Shown: positions 42,916 to 51,076, counted from the first letter of the stretch. The stretch: 64,000 nucleotides of DNA from Bacillota bacterium (GCA_023392615.1 JAEVYT010000030.1:558001-622000), one strand, 5' to 3'. The notes: generated by a model not told the origin, from the letters alone. Made by a program: numbers and translations.

Positions 42916-43396
42916 GTGATATAGTCTTATGATATTTTTCTATATTTTTATAATGTTTATAACATTCATTAGTAAAAGTTTTATATGAGCCGGACGGATT
43001 AAATACATTGTAATAGATTTGATTATATTCTTCATATTCTTGTTGTAAAACATTATAAGCTTCTTTGAATTTTTTTGGTGGATGCTTTAAGCTTTTTATG
43101 CTTTTATCAATCTCTACTTTTTCACTTTTCATTACTTCTATTTTATACCAACTTTTTAGAATGGAATCTCTTTTGGCATTGATTTCATCTGAGTTTTTTG
43201 AATTATTTAATGCTTCAGCCACTTTGAAGCAAAAATCGTATGGATAGAAACGATCAGAATAAATATCATATGATATATCTAATATTTTATATTTGTATGC
43301 TTCCGAATTCCTATGTGATATTATGCTAAATATTATTACCACAATCGATGTTAAAACAAAAAAACCGATGAACGCTTTTGTTATAGTTTTCCGCAC
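42905..43396 (-). CDS. Hypothetical single-pass membrane protein
   Basis: This 163-residue protein has a basic N-terminus (MRKTITK), one transmembrane segment (about 9-27, AFIGFFVLTSIVVIIFSII) and a Lys/Glu/Tyr-rich helical domain that should lie outside the cell. No lipobox or signal-peptidase site is clear, so it is probably anchored. No known family is recognised. It is convergent with the preceding hypothetical gene. GGAGGTTAAGG on the minus strand lies just before its start. Confidence 0.6.
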   Translation of the reverse strand: MRKTITKAFIGFFVLTSIVVIIFSIISHRNSEAYKYKILDISYDIYSDRFYPYDFCFKVAEALNNSKNSDEINAKRDSILKSWYKIEVMKSEKVEIDKSIKSLKHPPKKFKEAYNVLQQEYEEYNQIYYNVFNPSGSYKTFTNECYKHYKNIEKYHKTISQLL

Positions 43397-43627
43397 CCTT
43401 AACCTCCATGTATATAATTGATTGTATTATGTAAAATGTATACATTAATATTAATATATTTCTTCATGTTTTGCAAAATAAATATATGACGTAAAGTGAA
43501 ATTTTAAGTTTTTAGGTCGTAATTTTTAAGTTCCAATAATTATATGATTAAGAATACCTTATACTACAATTATTTAACGTGATTATATACCCTATAATGA
43601 AACTTAAAAGCCTATCAAGAAAATTAC
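43397..43627. other. Intergenic stretch between the minus-strand gene and the ylxM promoter
   Basis: AT-rich DNA without an open frame. It must carry the promoter of the minus-strand gene; no consensus pair is convincing. The strong ylxM promoter begins at 43628. Confidence 0.4.
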
Positions 43628-43656
43628 TTGACAACCAATTGAAAATGTTATATACT
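43628..43656 (+). promoter_or_regulatory. Strong sigma-A promoter of the ylxM-ffh operon
   Basis: TTGACA at 43628-43633, a 17-base spacer, then TATACT at 43651-43656. Transcription should start near 43662, so the mRNA begins with the hairpin described next. Confidence 0.88.
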
Positions 43657-43660
43657 AACG

Positions 43661-43690
43661 CCTGTAAAGAAAAATCCTTTACAGGTGGTG
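43661..43690 (+). promoter_or_regulatory. 5'-terminal mRNA hairpin touching the ylxM ribosome site
   Basis: CCTGTAAAG (43661-43669) pairs perfectly with CTTTACAGG (43677-43685). The 3' arm overlaps the start of AGGTGGTGA, the ribosome site of ylxM. The stem could protect the 5' end of the mRNA or restrict initiation. Confidence 0.7.
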
Positions 43691-43696
43691 ATTTTT

Positions 43697-44071
43697 ATGG
43701 TGCAAAGTGAAACACAAATAGAAAAGTTGGATGAGATTGTATTGCAGTCCATTCTTTATGATTTTTATGGTGATTTATTAAGCGATCATAAAAGACAGAT
43801 TTTTGAGGATTACGTATTGAATGATATGTCCCTTAGTGAGATTGCCGCTGAACAAGGTATCAGTCGACAGGGCGTATATGATATCGTGAAGCGCTGTACC
43901 AATGAGATGAAGCAATATGAAGAGAAATTATCCTTAGTTCGTAAGTTTCAATCGATTAAAGATAAACTTAATACAATTAAGACGATTGTATCCGATACAA
44001 CCAATACCGGAGATATCACACAAATCAATACCATTACTATATTGGCCGATGATATTTTAAAGGAGTTGTAA
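43697..44071 (+). CDS. ylxM: YlxM family SRP-associated DNA-binding-like protein
   Basis: This 124-residue protein has a helix-turn-helix resembling sigma-70 region 4 (FEDYVLNDMSLSEIAAEQGISRQGVYDIVKR), the UPF0122/YlxM family. Members sit next to ffh and are thought to act with the signal recognition particle. The C-terminal third is longer than the common form and predicted helical (KLNTIKTIVSDTTNTGDITQIN). The ATG at 43697 follows AGGTGGTGA; an earlier GTG in frame at 43685 lies in the hairpin. The next gene, ffh, follows by 5 bases. Confidence 0.92.
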   Translation: MVQSETQIEKLDEIVLQSILYDFYGDLLSDHKRQIFEDYVLNDMSLSEIAAEQGISRQGVYDIVKRCTNEMKQYEEKLSLVRKFQSIKDKLNTIKTIVSDTTNTGDITQINTITILADDILKEL

Positions 44072-44076
44072 TTAAT

Positions 44077-45423
44077 ATGGCAGCATTTGAGAATTTATCC
44101 GATAAACTTCAGAATATATTTAAGAATTTACGAGGAAAGGGCAGACTTTCCGAAGCTGATGTAAAAGCAGCGTTAAAGGAAGTTAAGATGGCTTTATTAG
44201 AAGCGGATGTTAACTTCAAGGTGGTTAAGAATTTTATCAATACCGTTCAGGAGCGTGCAGTTGGTCAGGATGTAATGAGCAGCTTAACTCCGGGACAGAT
44301 GGTAATTAAGATTGTAAATGAAGAGATGGTTAAGCTTCTCGGTGAAAGTACCGTTGAACTGGACTTAAGGCCATCAAATGAGATTACTGTACTTATGATG
44401 TGTGGTCTACAGGGTGCTGGTAAGACAACCACCGTTGCTAAGCTTGCCGGTCAGTTAAAATCAAAGGGTAGGAAACCTTTGCTTGTTGCCTGTGATATTT
44501 ACCGTCCGGCTGCAATTGATCAGTTGCAGATTAACGGAGATAAGCAAGGTGTTCCGGTGTTCTCCATGGGAGATAAGCACAAGCCGATTAATATAGCGAA
44601 AGCTGCTTTAGAGCATGCTTCAAAGAACAGCTATAATGTGGTAATATTAGATACCGCAGGTCGTCTTCATATTGATGAAGCGATGATGGAAGAGCTTCAA
44701 GAGATTAAGCAGAATATCAAAGTGAATCAAACCATCCTAGTTGTAGATGCAATGACGGGTCAGGACGCGGTAAATGTATCTGAGATGTTCAATGAGAAGT
44801 TAACAATTGATGGTGTGATTTTAACAAAATTAGATGGTGATACCAGAGGTGGTGCTGCACTTTCTATCCGAGCAGTTACCGGAAGACCGATATTATTCGT
44901 AGGTATGGGTGAGAAGCTTTCCGATTTGGAGCAATTCTATCCGGATCGTATGGCATCCCGTATACTTGGAATGGGAGATATCCTTACATTAATTGATAAA
45001 GCACAGTCGCAGCTTGATGAAGATAAGGCGAAAGAACTTGAAAGAAAGATGCGTAAGGCGGAATTCGACTTTAACGATTTCCTAGAGCAGATGCAACAAG
45101 TGAAAAAGATGGGTGGCCTTGCAGATATCCTCGGTATGATTCCGGGTATGGGCAAGCAGCTTAAGGATGTGGATATCGATGAAAATGCAATGTCCTCTAC
45201 CGAGGCGATGATCTATTCTATGACGAAAAAAGAACGTTCTCATCCGGAGATTATTAACCCTTCTCGTAAAAAGAGGATTGCAGCCGGAGCCGGTGTGGAT
45301 ATCAGTGAGGTAAATGCACTGATGAAGCAATATGAACAGTCCAAAAAAATGATGAAGCAATTTTCCGGAATGATGGGTGGAAAAGGTAAGGGCAATAAGT
45401 TCAAGATGCCATTTGGTTTTTAA
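44077..45423 (+). CDS. ffh: Signal recognition particle protein Ffh
   Basis: This 448-residue SRP54 homologue binds signal sequences and SRP RNA and pairs with FtsY. The NG domain contains GLQGAGKTTTVAKLAG (near 110), ACDIYRPAAIDQL, DTAGRLHIDEAMMEEL and TKLDGDTRGGAALS. The Met-rich M domain occupies about 300-448 and ends in a glycine/lysine-rich tail, GKGKGNKFKMPFGF, with the RNA-binding KRIAAGAGVDISEVNAL segment. Length is normal. The SRP RNA gene itself was not found in the window. Confidence 0.97.
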   Translation: MAAFENLSDKLQNIFKNLRGKGRLSEADVKAALKEVKMALLEADVNFKVVKNFINTVQERAVGQDVMSSLTPGQMVIKIVNEEMVKLLGESTVELDLRPSNEITVLMMCGLQGAGKTTTVAKLAGQLKSKGRKPLLVACDIYRPAAIDQLQINGDKQGVPVFSMGDKHKPINIAKAALEHASKNSYNVVILDTAGRLHIDEAMMEELQEIKQNIKVNQTILVVDAMTGQDAVNVSEMFNEKLTIDGVILTKLDGDTRGGAALSIRAVTGRPILFVGMGEKLSDLEQFYPDRMASRILGMGDILTLIDKAQSQLDEDKAKELERKMRKAEFDFNDFLEQMQQVKKMGGLADILGMIPGMGKQLKDVDIDENAMSSTEAMIYSMTKKERSHPEIINPSRKKRIAAGAGVDISEVNALMKQYEQSKKMMKQFSGMMGGKGKGNKFKMPFGF

Positions 45424-45467
45424 TTCGTAATTGTTATGCAGCCTAAGGTTGTATTTACAGTATAAAT

Positions 45468-45560
45468 TTATATCAGGGTAGGTTATCCTAGCTTGATATA
45501 ACATTCGATTTAATTAGACAGTCCTTGGGACTGAAGAGCATAGCTCAGTTTTATCGAATG
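45468..45560 (+). promoter_or_regulatory. Structured leader upstream of rpsP
   Basis: An imperfect hairpin (45468-45501, TTATATCA/TGATATAA outer pairs) is followed directly by a three-way junction. Its closing stem is CATTCGAT (45502-45509)/ATCGAATG (45553-45560), and it encloses two perfect hairpins, CAGTCC-TTG-GGACTG (45519-45533) and GAGC-ATA-GCTC (45536-45546). It lies 66 bases before the S16 start, where an autoregulatory ribosomal-protein leader would be expected. Confidence 0.55.
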
Positions 45561-45625
45561 GCAAATCAACATAGTTTATTCTCAGCACGGACTTATGTTG
45601 TGATTAATAAAAGGAGGTGAAATAC

Positions 45626-45868
45626 ATGGCAGTAAAGATCAGATTAAAGAGAATGGGACAGAAAAAAGCTCCTTTCTATAGAATCGTTGTTTCTGATTCC
45701 AGAACACCTAGAGATGGAAGATTCATCGAGGAAATCGGTACTTATGATCCTACTAAGAATCCTAGCGCTTTCAGTGTAAATGAAGAAGCAGCTAAAAAGT
45801 GGTTATCAAACGGTGCTCAACCTACCGATACAGTAGGTAAGATTTTTAAGAATGCAGGTATTCTTTAA
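45626..45868 (+). CDS. rpsP: 30S ribosomal protein S16
   Basis: This 80-residue basic ribosomal protein matches S16 throughout: MAVKIRLKRMGQKKAPFYRIVVSDSRTPRDGRFIEEIGTYDP and the KWLSNGAQPTDTVGKIFKNAGIL end. The frame opens at a GTG nine bases earlier, but AAAAGGAGGTG lies 6 bases before the ATG at 45626, which gives the conserved MAVKIRL start. It sits between ffh and khpA in the usual order. Confidence 0.97.
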   Translation: MAVKIRLKRMGQKKAPFYRIVVSDSRTPRDGRFIEEIGTYDPTKNPSAFSVNEEAAKKWLSNGAQPTDTVGKIFKNAGIL

Positions 45869-45911
45869 TTAACAACAAAGGGAGAATAGCGAAACAAGAT
45901 ATGATTCGCTA

Positions 45912-45940
45912 GGAAAAAGGCATGTCGTCTTTTTCCACTT
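45912..45940 (+). terminator. Hairpin between rpsP and khpA
   Basis: The perfect 8-bp stem GGAAAAAG/CTTTTTCC with a 9-base loop is preceded by a second weak stem, AGCGAA/TTCGCT. There is no long T-run after it, so it may reduce, not stop, transcription into khpA. Confidence 0.45.
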
Positions 45941-45967
45941 CTATATGTTTATATGGAGGTAGTAGAA

Positions 45968-46198
45968 ATGAAGGAGTTAGTCGAAGTAATCGCTAAATCA
46001 CTCGTGGATCATCCCGATGAGGTTGTAGTTACGGAAAAAGAAACCGAAAAAGCAATTGTTGTGGAATTAAAAGTTGCTTCTGATGATATGGGTAAAGTAA
46101 TCGGCAAACAAGGTCGTATTGCAAAATCCATTCGTACCGTAGTAAAAGCAGCCGCAACAAAGGATGACAAAAAGGTAGTAGTTGAGATACTGCAATAG
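45968..46198 (+). CDS. khpA: KH-domain RNA-binding protein KhpA
   Basis: This 76-residue single KH-domain protein (formerly YlqC) binds RNA and, with KhpB, affects cell division and translation in Firmicutes. The GXXG loop is GKVIGKQGRIAKSIRTVVKAAA. The ATG at 45968 is used because the preceding in-frame ATG is part of the ATGGAGG ribosome site. Order rpsP-khpA-rimM-trmD is typical, but here a 340-base gap separates it from rimM. Confidence 0.94.
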   Translation: MKELVEVIAKSLVDHPDEVVVTEKETEKAIVVELKVASDDMGKVIGKQGRIAKSIRTVVKAAATKDDKKVVVEILQ

Positions 46199-46538
46199 TC
46201 GGTATTTCAATTACATTTTCCTGTACTGAATCAAGGGAGCTGTCTGTTATGTCCATGAAATGTGTGATAGAAGCAAAGGTATGAGGAGTAGTTGGTTTGG
46301 AAACATGGTTTTCTTGACAGCTATTCCTCATCGTGTGCGTAAGCATATGATATCTCAGTTGAGAAGCTTTGTTAAATCTGATTTTGTGGTATAATAGGTC
46401 AGCTCCTTTTTATGAATGACTAAGAAAAAACGATCGAAAGATATTGATATAGATTGATAGAATAGATACGAAATGTAATTGATAGAATAGATACGAAATG
46501 TAATTGATAGAATATGAATGTTCAAAGGATGGAAGCAT
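46199..46538. other. Gap between khpA and rimM with 25-bp direct repeats
   Basis: ATTGATAGAATAGATACGAAATGTA occurs at 46453 and again at 46478 as adjacent copies (25 bases each), followed by a partial third (46503-46514). Upstream, GAGGAGTAG and CTATTCCTC can pair across about 30 bases near 46275-46330, and AGCTGTC/GACAGCT encloses part of it. No gene is seen; a promoter for rimM-trmD is likely here. Confidence 0.5.
46453..46514. repeat. Tandem 25-bp direct repeat, 2.5 copies
   Basis: Two identical 25-base units (46453-46477, 46478-46502) and the first 12 bases of a third lie just upstream of the rimM ribosome site. Identity is complete between the first two units. Confidence 0.93.
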
Positions 46539-47045
46539 ATGAATGATTATTTAAGAGTTGGAGTGATCTCCTCCACCCATGGAATTAAAGGTGAGGCTAA
46601 AGTATTTCCTACAACGGATGACGTAAATCGTTTTAAGGAACTAAAAAAGGTTATGCTTGATACAGGGAAAGAGTTAATCGAACTTGAGGTGGAAGGTGTT
46701 AAATTCTTCAAACAAATGGTAATACTTAAGTTTAAAGGAATTAATGATATCAATGATATTGAAAAATTCAAGGGAAAGGACTTGCTGGTATCCAGAGAAG
46801 ATGCAGTTGAACTGGAGGAAGGTGAGTATTTCATATATGATTTGATTGGTTCCGATGTAGTTACAGATGAGGATGAGATGTTAGGAAGCTTATCAGAAAT
46901 TATGACTACCGGAGCAAATGATGTATATGTAGTGAAAACACCGGAGGGAAAGGAAATTCTGATCCCTTCTATTAAGGATTGTATTCTTGATGTTGATGTT
47001 CAGAATAAAAAAATTCTAGTGCACTTACTTAATGGACTTAGATAA
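46539..47045 (+). CDS. rimM: 16S rRNA processing protein RimM
   Basis: This 168-residue ribosome assembly factor for the 30S head has the N-terminal RimM domain (LRVGVISSTHGIKGEAKVFPTTDD) and a C-terminal PRC-barrel (EYFIYDLIGSDVVTDEDEMLGSLSEIM ... TPEGKEILIPSIKDCILDVD). The start at 46539 follows AAGGATGGAAG; the frame extends a few codons further without a site. A 183-base gap precedes trmD. Confidence 0.95.
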   Translation: MNDYLRVGVISSTHGIKGEAKVFPTTDDVNRFKELKKVMLDTGKELIELEVEGVKFFKQMVILKFKGINDINDIEKFKGKDLLVSREDAVELEEGEYFIYDLIGSDVVTDEDEMLGSLSEIMTTGANDVYVVKTPEGKEILIPSIKDCILDVDVQNKKILVHLLNGLR

Positions 47046-47228
47046 AGTGATATTTTAAACATGTAAAGAGTGATTGAAACCATGTTGATTTGAATTATTG
47101 AAATAAATAATTCATACCACTAAATAATGTGCTTGTGAAATTCTTGGTATTAACTAACACGACGAACAGGCATGAATTGTTAGTGTAGAAGGCTCAAAAG
47201 CTTGGGCAGGGCAGGAATGGAGATAGGA

Positions 47229-48011
47229 ATGAATTATCATATACTTACGCTGTTTCCGGATATGATTCAACAAGGACTTGGAACAAGTATTACCGGGAGA
47301 GCAATTGATAAAGGACTCATAACAGTGAATCCAGTTAACATAAGAGATTTTAGTTCAGATAAGCATCAAAGAGTGGATGACTATCCATACGGTGGTGGTG
47401 CGGGTATGGTTATCCAAGCTGAGCCGGTATTTAAAGCATATGGTTATCTGGCAAACCATATAAAGATGTCCAAAGAAACATCAAGTATAGAGAATTATAA
47501 AAAGCCAAGAGTGATTTATGTTACCCCACAAGGAAATGTGTTTAATCAGGCGATGGCAGAGGAGTTGTCAAAGGAAGAGGACCTGATCTTCCTATGTGGA
47601 CATTATGAAGGAATCGATGAGAGAGTACTTGAGATGATTGTGACAGATAATATATCAATCGGAGATTATGTCTTGACCGGAGGTGAATTGCCTGCAATGG
47701 TTATGATTGACGCGATATCCCGCCTAGTTCCCGGTGTATTAAACAATGAAACCTCTGCTGAATTTGAATCATTACAGGACAATTTACTCGAATATCCGCA
47801 GTATACCAGACCTGAGACTTTTATGGGGAAGAAAGTTCCGGATGTATTACTGTCCGGACATCATGCGAATATCGAAGCTTGGAGAAGGGAACAATCCATC
47901 TTAAGAACCTATGAACGCAGACCCGACTTGCTAGAGAATGCAGACCTAACCGAGAAAGAAAGAGAATATTTAACCCGCCTCATTTTCTCAAAGAATTATG
48001 ACGTATATTAA
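47229..48011 (+). CDS. trmD: tRNA (guanine37-N1)-methyltransferase
   Basis: This 260-residue SPOUT-class enzyme methylates G37 of tRNA to prevent frameshifting. Signatures are the N-terminal YHILTLFPDMI, VDDYPYGGGAGMVIQ, the knot motif IFLCGHYEGIDERV and SIGDYVLTGGELPAMVMIDAI, and the C-terminal QYTRPETFMGKKVPDVLLSGHH. Three in-frame starts exist (47202, 47217, 47229); the last is favoured by GGAG at 47219 and by the family start. It carries a short insertion after PVFKAYGYL relative to the typical sequence. Confidence 0.95.
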   Translation: MNYHILTLFPDMIQQGLGTSITGRAIDKGLITVNPVNIRDFSSDKHQRVDDYPYGGGAGMVIQAEPVFKAYGYLANHIKMSKETSSIENYKKPRVIYVTPQGNVFNQAMAEELSKEEDLIFLCGHYEGIDERVLEMIVTDNISIGDYVLTGGELPAMVMIDAISRLVPGVLNNETSAEFESLQDNLLEYPQYTRPETFMGKKVPDVLLSGHHANIEAWRREQSILRTYERRPDLLENADLTEKEREYLTRLIFSKNYDVY

Positions 48012-48052
48012 AATCGTAAGATATAAACGCCAAACATTCCGGCAAAAAGGAC

Positions 48053-48081
48053 TTGCAATAAGTGACAGTTTATGATAAAGT
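48053..48081 (+). promoter_or_regulatory. Possible promoter upstream of rplS
   Basis: TTGCAA at 48053-48058 and TAAAGT at 48076-48081 are spaced by 17 bases. Match to consensus is moderate. It would let rplS be made independently of trmD and start the leader described next. Confidence 0.4.
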
Positions 48082-48087
48082 AATTAA

Positions 48088-48150
48088 TTGTGAGATGGGA
48101 TGGTCCTCTGATGCATGGTAAAAACCAAAGCGTGTCAAGAACATCTAAAT
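48088..48150 (+). promoter_or_regulatory. Probable L19 leader element
   Basis: The segment AGATGG ... GGTCCTCTGATGCATGG ... CAAGAACATCT closes with AGATG/CATCT and has a TGGT-AAAAA-CCA hairpin inside. Position and motifs (TGATGCATGG, GTGTCAAGAACATCT) resemble, from memory, the ribosomal protein L19 leader of Firmicutes. It ends near the rplS ribosome site, so L19 could repress its own synthesis. Confidence 0.45.
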
Positions 48151-48167
48151 ATTAGGAGGTCACAAAA

Positions 48168-48515
48168 ATGAACGATATTATTAAGAGTATTGAAGCTGAG
48201 CAGCTCAAAGCAGAAGTTACTAAATTTAACGTAGGTGATACCGTACAGGTTTACGCTAAAGTTAAAGAGGGTAACCGTGAAAGATTACAGGTATTTGAAG
48301 GAACCGTTATTAAGAGACAGAACGGTGGAAACAGAGAAACTTTCACAGTAAGAAAAACATCCAATGGTATAGGTGTTGAAAAAACATGGCCACTTCACAG
48401 CCCTAGCATCGATCGTATCGAAGTTACTAGAAGAGGTAAAGTAAGAAAAGCGAAACTTTTCTACTTACGTGGCAGAGTTGGTAAGAGAGCTAAGGTTAAA
48501 GAGGTAATCAGATAA
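48168..48515 (+). CDS. rplS: 50S ribosomal protein L19
   Basis: This 115-residue protein at the interface of the ribosomal subunits shows FNVGDTVQVYAKVKEGNRERLQVFEGTVI, the GIGVEKTWPLHSPSIDRIEV core and the basic C-terminus KLFYLRGRVGKRAKVKEV. Length is normal. AGGAGG lies 9 bases upstream of the ATG. It is the last gene before a strong terminator. Confidence 0.97.
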   Translation: MNDIIKSIEAEQLKAEVTKFNVGDTVQVYAKVKEGNRERLQVFEGTVIKRQNGGNRETFTVRKTSNGIGVEKTWPLHSPSIDRIEVTRRGKVRKAKLFYLRGRVGKRAKVKEVIR

Positions 48516-48523
48516 ATACAACT

Positions 48524-48556
48524 AAGGGACAATACTTCAGAGATTGTCCCTTTTTT
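48524..48556 (+). terminator. Rho-independent terminator after rplS
   Basis: The perfect 10-bp stem AAGGGACAAT/ATTGTCCCTT with a 9-base loop runs into TTTTTT. Confidence 0.95.
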
Positions 48557-48616
48557 ATAACATAACCGGCATTTAAGCAGATACAATAATTCTTGAAGGA
48601 AGGGGTTGTGACTACG

Positions 48617-49237
48617 ATGATTTACGATTTTGATAAAGATGAGAAAAGAACCGCGCGAAAGAAGTTGTTGATAAAAATATTAATCTGGATTGCTGAAATA
48701 GTGGCCGTCATTTTTTTGGCATATTTTATTGTGTTTTATGCATTGGAGAAGACAAATGTAGTTGGAGCCTCTATGGAACCAACATTAAAAAATGAGGATT
48801 CGATCATTGTGAATAAATTTTCATACCGTTTCACGAAACCGAAACGCTTTGATGTAATTGTATTTAAGCAACGTGGCAGGGAGCATAGTTATTATAATGT
48901 AAAAAGAATTATTGGCTTGCCAGGTGAAACAATTCAGATTAAAGATGACAAATTCTATATTAATGGTAAGGTATATGAAGATCCGGTAAATGCGGACCCA
49001 ATGACGAATTATGGACTCGCGACCGAAGAGATGAAATTAGAAGAGAATGAGTATTTTGTTTTGGGAGATAATCGTAATAATAGTGAAGATAGTCGATTCG
49101 CTAGTGTAGGAACAATAAGCAGGGAAGAAATCGTAGGACAGGCATTTTTGAGGTTAAAACCATTTGATTTTATTAGTCAGCTCAATTTAAAGAAGAATCA
49201 GCCTGATGTTACAACTACCCCTACACCTACCCCGTAA
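48617..49237 (+). CDS. lepB: Signal peptidase I
   Basis: This 206-residue membrane serine protease removes signal peptides. One transmembrane helix (about 22-43) precedes the catalytic domain with nucleophile S52 in VGASMEPTL and general base K96 in NVKRIIGLPGE. Box E is present as GDNRNNSEDSRFASVG. The C-terminus is a Thr-Pro tail. GAAGGAAGGGG lies upstream; the ATG at 48617 is chosen, though a GTG nine bases earlier is possible. Confidence 0.95.
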   Translation: MIYDFDKDEKRTARKKLLIKILIWIAEIVAVIFLAYFIVFYALEKTNVVGASMEPTLKNEDSIIVNKFSYRFTKPKRFDVIVFKQRGREHSYYNVKRIIGLPGETIQIKDDKFYINGKVYEDPVNADPMTNYGLATEEMKLEENEYFVLGDNRNNSEDSRFASVGTISREEIVGQAFLRLKPFDFISQLNLKKNQPDVTTTPTPTP

Positions 49238-49317
49238 TATGAGCGAGGGTATTTTCCTGATGACAAATCCGGAACTAGATTAGAGCATGATAGATAAAGA
49301 TATAGATGGAGGTACTT

Positions 49318-50241
49318 ATGAATTTTCAGTGGTATCCTGGTCATATGGCAAAAGCAAAACGTATGATGCAGGAAGATATGAAATTGATTGATGTCGTGAT
49401 TGAATTAGTGGATGCAAGAATTCCATTATCAAGCAAAAATCCGGACATTGATTCATTGGCGAAGAATAAATCGAGAGTAATTCTTTTAAATAAATGTGAT
49501 ATGTCTGACCAACGTTTTAATTTGGCTTGGAAGGAATATTTTGAATCCAAGGGTTATTTTGTAGCTTTGGTTAACTCCCGAAATGGAAATGGTGTGAAAC
49601 AGGTACAAGATATTGTAAATAAAGCCTGTGCAGCAAAGATTGAACGTGACAGAAAAAGAGGAATTCTGAATCGTCCGGTGAGAGCGATGATTGTGGGCAT
49701 TCCGAATGTGGGGAAATCCACATTTATCAATAGTTTTGTTGGTAAAGCAACAGCGAAGACCGGTAATAAGCCGGGTGTGACTAAGGGTAAGCAGTGGATT
49801 CGATTGAACAAAAATACCGAGCTATTAGATACTCCCGGTATTCTTTGGCCAAAATTTGAGGATCAATCCGTAGGACTTCGACTAGCGTTAATCGGTTCAA
49901 TTAATGATAATATCCTTCATACTACAGATTTATCTTTGGAATTGATATTAATACTTGTGAAACATTATCCGGAAGTATTATTAAATCGTTATGGGATAGA
50001 ACATAGTGAGAGCGTAGAAGATTTAAGAGAGGCTTCGGAGTTACTCAAAAAAATCGCAATTAAGCGAGGATGTATGGTTAAAGGCGGTGAGCCTGATTAT
50101 GAAAGAGCTGCAGGTCTTTTAATGGATGATTTCAGAAGTACTAAGCTTGGTAATATAACTTTAGAGTTCCCTAAGCTATCAAGGGATAATGAATTAAAAG
50201 ATAGTAACTCTACGAGTGATACTAAGCAAGAGAGCGAATAA
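49318..50241 (+). CDS. rbgA: Ribosome biogenesis GTPase RbgA (YlqF)
   Basis: This 307-residue GTPase drives late 50S assembly. The GTPase motifs are circularly permuted, as in the YlqF/YawG family: G4 (LLNKCDMS) comes first, then G1 (GIPNVGKST near 127-135), G2 (GKATAKTGNKPGVTKG) and G3 (LLDTPGILWP). The opening FQWYPGHMAKAKRMM is diagnostic. The ATG at 49318 is preferred because the earlier ATG lies within its ATGGAGG ribosome site. The acidic tail after residue 285 is of unknown role. Confidence 0.95.
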   Translation: MNFQWYPGHMAKAKRMMQEDMKLIDVVIELVDARIPLSSKNPDIDSLAKNKSRVILLNKCDMSDQRFNLAWKEYFESKGYFVALVNSRNGNGVKQVQDIVNKACAAKIERDRKRGILNRPVRAMIVGIPNVGKSTFINSFVGKATAKTGNKPGVTKGKQWIRLNKNTELLDTPGILWPKFEDQSVGLRLALIGSINDNILHTTDLSLELILILVKHYPEVLLNRYGIEHSESVEDLREASELLKKIAIKRGCMVKGGEPDYERAAGLLMDDFRSTKLGNITLEFPKLSRDNELKDSNSTSDTKQESE

Positions 50242-50290
50242 GCAACTACAATAATAATATAATTGATAAAGATACAAGAGGAGAATATCC

Positions 50291-51076
50291 ATGCAAGAAG
50301 AATGGAATGAGGACACAGCTCCGAAGAAAATAGCGCTTGTTAAATTAGAGTTTATGCAGGCTCAGGAAGAAGAAATTCCTGAATTATTAAATAAATACGA
50401 AACCGATGATCGAAGCGGGGTAATTACAATTTGTAATCAATATCGCAATAAATTTGTGGCAAAGCAAAATGAGTTAGAACGAATTGAAGCGATGAAAAAG
50501 TATGAAAAAGAATATAGTGATTATCAGTATATTTGTGGCATCGATGAGGTGGGCAGAGGACCATTTGCAGGACCTGTAATTGCGAGTGCTGTCATTTTGC
50601 CTAAGGATTGTGATATTTTATATATTAACGATTCAAAACAGTTATCCGAGAAGAAACGGGAAGAGTTATACGATGAGATTATTTCAAAGGCAGTAGCATT
50701 TGGAATAGGCAGTGTACCACCGGAACAAATCGATGAGATGAATATATTGCAGGCTACTTATGAAGCGATGAGAAAAGCTATTATTAATATGAAGGTAAAG
50801 CCCGATATATTATTAAACGATGCGGTTACGATTCCGGGTGTTGCTATTAAGCAGGTTCCGATTATTAAAGGTGATGCGAAAAGCATCAGCATTGCCGCTG
50901 CAAGTATCGTAGCAAAGGTTACCAGGGATCGAATGATGAAAGCTTATGATGGAATCTTTCCGGGCTATGATTTCGCTTCCAATAAAGGCTATGGATCACC
51001 AAAGCATATCGAAGCGATTAAAAAACTCGGACTGACCCCCATACACAGAAAGAGCTTTGTGAAGAACTTTATTTAA
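50291..51076 (+). CDS. rnhB: Ribonuclease HII
   Basis: This 261-residue endonuclease removes ribonucleotides from DNA-RNA hybrids. Catalytic signature CGIDEVGRGPFAGPVIASAVIL is preceded by an N-terminal domain of about 75 residues, as in Bacillus RnhB. Later acidic residues are in PDILLNDAVTIPG and IAAASIVAKVTRD. The tail GLTPIHRKSFVKNF is conserved. It is 49 bases after rbgA, the common rbgA-rnhB pair. Confidence 0.96.
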   Translation: MQEEWNEDTAPKKIALVKLEFMQAQEEEIPELLNKYETDDRSGVITICNQYRNKFVAKQNELERIEAMKKYEKEYSDYQYICGIDEVGRGPFAGPVIASAVILPKDCDILYINDSKQLSEKKREELYDEIISKAVAFGIGSVPPEQIDEMNILQATYEAMRKAIINMKVKPDILLNDAVTIPGVAIKQVPIIKGDAKSISIAAASIVAKVTRDRMMKAYDGIFPGYDFASNKGYGSPKHIEAIKKLGLTPIHRKSFVKNFI

